DNA of 64,000 nucleotides from Rhizophagus irregularis (taxonomy: Eukaryota > Glomeromycota > Glomeromycetes > Glomerales > Glomeraceae). Positions 60,691 through 64,000 of the stretch are shown here, piece by piece (position 1 is the first letter of the stretch; each line of letters opens with the position of its first letter). The stretch is from positions 2,046,001 to 2,110,000 of the forward strand of contig NC_089454.1 of NCBI RefSeq assembly GCF_026210795.1, written 5' to 3'. Both the position numbers and the translations under genes were made by a program. The notes under the pieces were generated by a model. The model made no database searches. It had not been told where the DNA came from and saw only the letters and a list, made by a program, of their open reading frames with translations.

Positions 60691-60974
60691 TTTTTTTTTT
60701 TACACAAACACTTTCTAATTTTTAAAACATGGTCGAGATTAATATCAATTATAAATTAGAAAGTGCGATGTCTCAAAGTACATCACTAAGAAAAGAATTT
60801 ATTTTGTTGGCTTGTTGCGACGTAATACGGAAAATAAATTAATAAGCATAGTAAAATCGGTACACGGAAAAAATGGTTTTATCATTACTCATTAGATTGC
60901 ATTCTTACTTCTTAGGGTACTTGTTAAAAAAAGGAGTAATTTTTCGTACGACTATCGATCAAATAAGACGCAGT

Positions 60975-61820
60975 AACTCCGTTCGATGTAACGTTTGCCT
61001 AACGCGTTCGTTTAGATGTATCGCAGTTTAAAAAGTGTTGACGAAAAAATCTTTGTAGTCTGGACAAGGCATTTCGCAATTAAGGTATGAATGAAATGTA
61101 TTTTTTTCGTTGTGGCTGTGCATTTGCAAGAAAGCGACTCAGAGCTAATAGTAACTATTTTTTTTTTTGTTCAGTAATTCGAGAGGACCTTATTAGGCGG
61201 AGAAACCTTATTTTTCAAAAGCTTAAATAATCAAATCACTCTTCTTGTGGGTTCATAATAATGTTGTTTCCTCGGTGAATAACTCCGATAATTCGCGCTT
61301 CCTATTTTCCCTTCTTTCGTTGATTATTCTACTATCATAAACTTTCAACGAGTTTTGCTAAGATAAAAATCGTAGTATTGAGAGCTGACTGTAATTAGAT
61401 GGTTTCTATAATTGTTTAGTCGTATAGATATTTGATATGTTAAAATACTAGTTTACTGTACATTTAAGTTCAAATTGTGATTTAAAACCGCTGATTTCAA
61501 ACCCAAAGTTTATAAACGATTCGGGTTGTTGTCCAAACTGTTTAACTTTTAACGGGTCGGTTTTCTGTCCAAGCAGACAGTTTTTGAATTAAATCGACGG
61601 TTTGGACTGAATTGAATCGATTCCATTGATTTCATCTCTAATTATTCTCTTCCAATATCGAAATAATTCACTTAACTCTATAATAATTTTTAAAACTTTG
61701 AATAATTACTTTATACTCGTTGATTTTCTAGATTTTGTACAATTAATCATATAGAACTATAATTATGTGCGTTATAAAAATTTGTGAAACTCTATTAATT
61801 ATAAACTATTTTTTTTTTCA
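60975..61820. repeat. Duplicated block, copy B
   Basis: Counterpart of 54290-55500. Here part 1 (60975-61425) is inverted relative to copy A and part 2 (61441-61820) is direct, with an internal deletion. Identity over the best parts is high by eye, for example AACTTTCAACGA, TTCCTATTTTCCCTTCTTTC and AAATCGACGGTTTGGACTGA-type phrases. No intact gene is inside. Confidence 0.75.
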
Positions 61821-64000
61821 CTTTTTCATTCATTAAATATTCAACTCAAACTTTTTTTTAATAATTTTCATTATAAATAAAATTTCAACTTTCTATAAAT
61901 TCGACTTTCCATAAAATTAATCAAAATAATAGAAAAATTCATCATTTTAAGAAGTAAGAAAATAAACAATTCGTAAATGTAATACATATATATACATATA
62001 CATATACATATATCTATAACTAGTATATACAATATAAATACAGTATACATATACTATATATCGTATAATCTACAATTTACCAGGTATAAAAAAAAAAAAA
62101 AAAAATGTATGATCATGCAAATGTTAGGTTGCATCGATTGATGGGCTGAAACAAAACAAATAATAAATAAGTTTATCTAATATCGGGAAATTTTTTATTT
62201 ACTGCAAGTGAAGTATAAAACTTTTATGGAAATTTCTCGGAAAAATAAAATTATATTCCTATTTTATTTTTTTTTGTTTTTTTTTTGTTTCAAAGTACCA
62301 ATGTGAATCAGTATGTTAATCTGTGAAATATTTGTTAATCTTGTGGAATCTGTAAAATCTGTGGAATGATGTGAATCTGTGAAATAAATGTGAATCTGAG
62401 AATCCGTTAAAAGAATATTTTTTTTTTTTCTTATCAATGCATTGAATGAACGCACGACTTCTATTTTAATGTTGTGCAATAACTTTATTATTTGGCCTTA
62501 ATTTGGTAATTAAATAAGTTTAAACGTGGTCTGTCGATAAATGTGACGATTGCAAGCATGCATGGGTAACTTGACCAAAGATCTGAGTGTTACTTGATAT
62601 ATATATATATGAAGATTATAATTGGGATCCAAATTATTGGCAATAATTCAAAATAATAGACGGTCAAAATATAATAGGCAATCAAAAAATAATTGGATGG
62701 TTAAAAATAATTGAGCGTTTAAAAATAATTTTAAGAGTAATTCGACAGTTAAGAATAATTTGACAGTTAAGGGTAATTTGACAGTTAAGAGTAATTTTGA
62801 CAATTTGATAGTTAAGAATAATTTAGGATTTTACACATTATTTGCTTAAATTCGAATTAGACCGTTTCTATAAACAATGTCGGGATGATCGCATATTTTT
62901 TTTCGAAATACTTATTAGGATTCTGAACAATGAACAAATGGGAACACAAGATGGCAAATTACGAGATCATTTTTCTATCTCTTGGTCAATTGTGGCTTGA
63001 AATCCATATATACGTAAATTGCATTATTGAATTTTCGAGGAAATTTTTCTGTTATAATATTATTCTGCATATTTTAAATTTATCTGTTATACTACTACTA
63101 TTATTATTAATAATTGTATAATTAATTAATTAAGTCGTTTACGCTTACAAAATGAATATATTATGGTCGAAATTCATTTACAAGTTCGTAGATAATGGAA
63201 TTGATATTTTGTCACATTACTGTCACATTACAGTAAATGAATGGTTCAAAGAAAGCATTTTTATGATTATCGCTTTTAAAAATTTAATCCAAAAGATATT
63301 ATAAAGTGGATAATGGATCCGCAATGAAAAATTCATTGAATTATATTATAATTCATTTGAACTTGGACCTCAATTGAACTTATTATTCTTTATATATTAA
63401 GATTTAAAATATTTTTGGGCCTTTCATGACTTCATGACGTACAGTAATATTGCGATACCGTAATAAAGTACATACTTTTATAATTTATTTTTCTTTTAAC
63501 GGTCAATTCTTTTAACGGTCAAAAAATTTCATAATAAGGCTGGTTCCTCTATTCACTTAAATTTGAAAAAAAAAGAAATTTTAAAACATTATATAAAAAA
63601 GATATTGTACTGTACGTACACTTTTTAGTCTTGTACATATAAAGTATAAGTTATATTATGCATGTAAAGTTTTTCTCGTGCATACCATACAGTGTTAAAG
63701 TATCAAAGAACGTCATGTTAGAACATATTTTTAAAAATTATGAAATCATAATAATTCAAATAATTTTTGAACCTTTTTACAATCAAAATGAACGTATTTT
63801 AAATTTTTTTTTAAAAAAAAAAATAATAATAAAGAATTCATTATTATCAAACACAAAAAATATTATTATTAAAAAAGATGTAGATGTTTAAAGAAACTGG
63901 GGAGGAAAACGTAAAATATTTCGTGTTACATAATACATGTTTATTCCCTGTTATTTCAAATCTATTTAGTACTATTATAGTTTAACTAGAAATTAATCGT
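61821..64000. other. Terminal region, repeats only
   Basis: AT-rich. A TATACATATA-type microsatellite at 61985-62070, a GTGAATCTGTGAAAT degenerate repeat at 62300-62405 and a GACAGTTAAGARTAATTT repeat (about six units, 62740-62825) are visible. Frames at 62930-63121 and 63658-63891 are Ile/Leu/Asn/Lys-rich without motifs and are not taken as genes. Confidence 0.5.

Noticed and set aside
63658-63891. 77-codon plus-strand frame
   Set aside because: Ile/Asn/Lys-rich AT-driven composition with a poly-Lys run; no intron signals or motif.
1-64000. tRNA or rRNA genes
   Set aside because: I scanned for T-loop-like GTTCGAATC contexts and rRNA-like GC-rich conserved blocks and found none that could be supported by eye; a covariance-model scan would be decisive.

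Overview
This 64 kb window is very AT-rich eukaryotic DNA with short GT-AG introns (about 65-95 nt in the clear genes), long A/T runs, many decayed repeated genes and many DNA transposons. F-box genes of the LYSCILVNRxWC type, a propeller-plus-ion-channel gene, hAT and SANT/Myb-type elements and a Crinkler-like fragment together suggest an arbuscular mycorrhizal fungus (Glomeromycotina, Rhizophagus-like). That attribution is inference from composition and gene families; no search was run.

Layout. 1-10.7 kb: mostly non-coding, with a decayed minus-strand gene (3.8-5.5 kb) and a SAM-like fragment (9.3-9.6 kb). 10.7-19.2 kb: the gene-rich heart, two complete six-exon plus-strand genes: a secretory/membrane protein with a Cys-rich ectodomain (1,073 aa) and an ion-transport-domain channel with an N-terminal propeller-like region (1,029 aa). 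Every exon junction keeps frame. 20.3-21.1 kb: a decayed minus-strand gene. 22.3-27.3 kb: a 5 kb terminal-inverted-repeat element between TTAA sites, with two minisatellites, a foldback and a small SANT-type DNA-binding gene. 27.9-37.1 kb: an unrecognised seven-exon gene whose second exon carries a stack of nested insertions, each dated relative to the next by its own target-site duplication (TSD). 37.5-44 kb: a Crinkler-like decayed gene and a duplicated pair of short signal-peptide genes, one broken. 44.6-48.6 kb: two minus-strand F-box pseudogenes. 49.7-64 kb: repeat-dominated, with a decayed repeat-family gene, several MITEs (two hAT-type with perfect 8-bp TSDs), a duplicated and partly inverted block (54.3-55.5 versus 61.0-61.8 kb), a two-exon CxxC protein gene and a retroviral-type integrase relic.

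The most striking structure is the nested stack: gene exon <- TIR element (10-bp TSD) <- poly(A) retroelement (14-bp TSD) <- hAT transposon (8-bp TSD) <- foldback MITE (8-bp TSD), with a further MITE (9-bp TSD) in the retroelement. Removing each insert with one TSD copy rejoins the reading frame beneath it. The second notable structure is the 22.3-27.3 kb element. A motif around ATCTCGGCATCCAGTG occurs ten times, eight in that element's foldback and two in the MITE inside the hAT element. Nearly every readable nonsense codon in the decayed genes is one C:G-to-T:A transition from a plausible sense codon.
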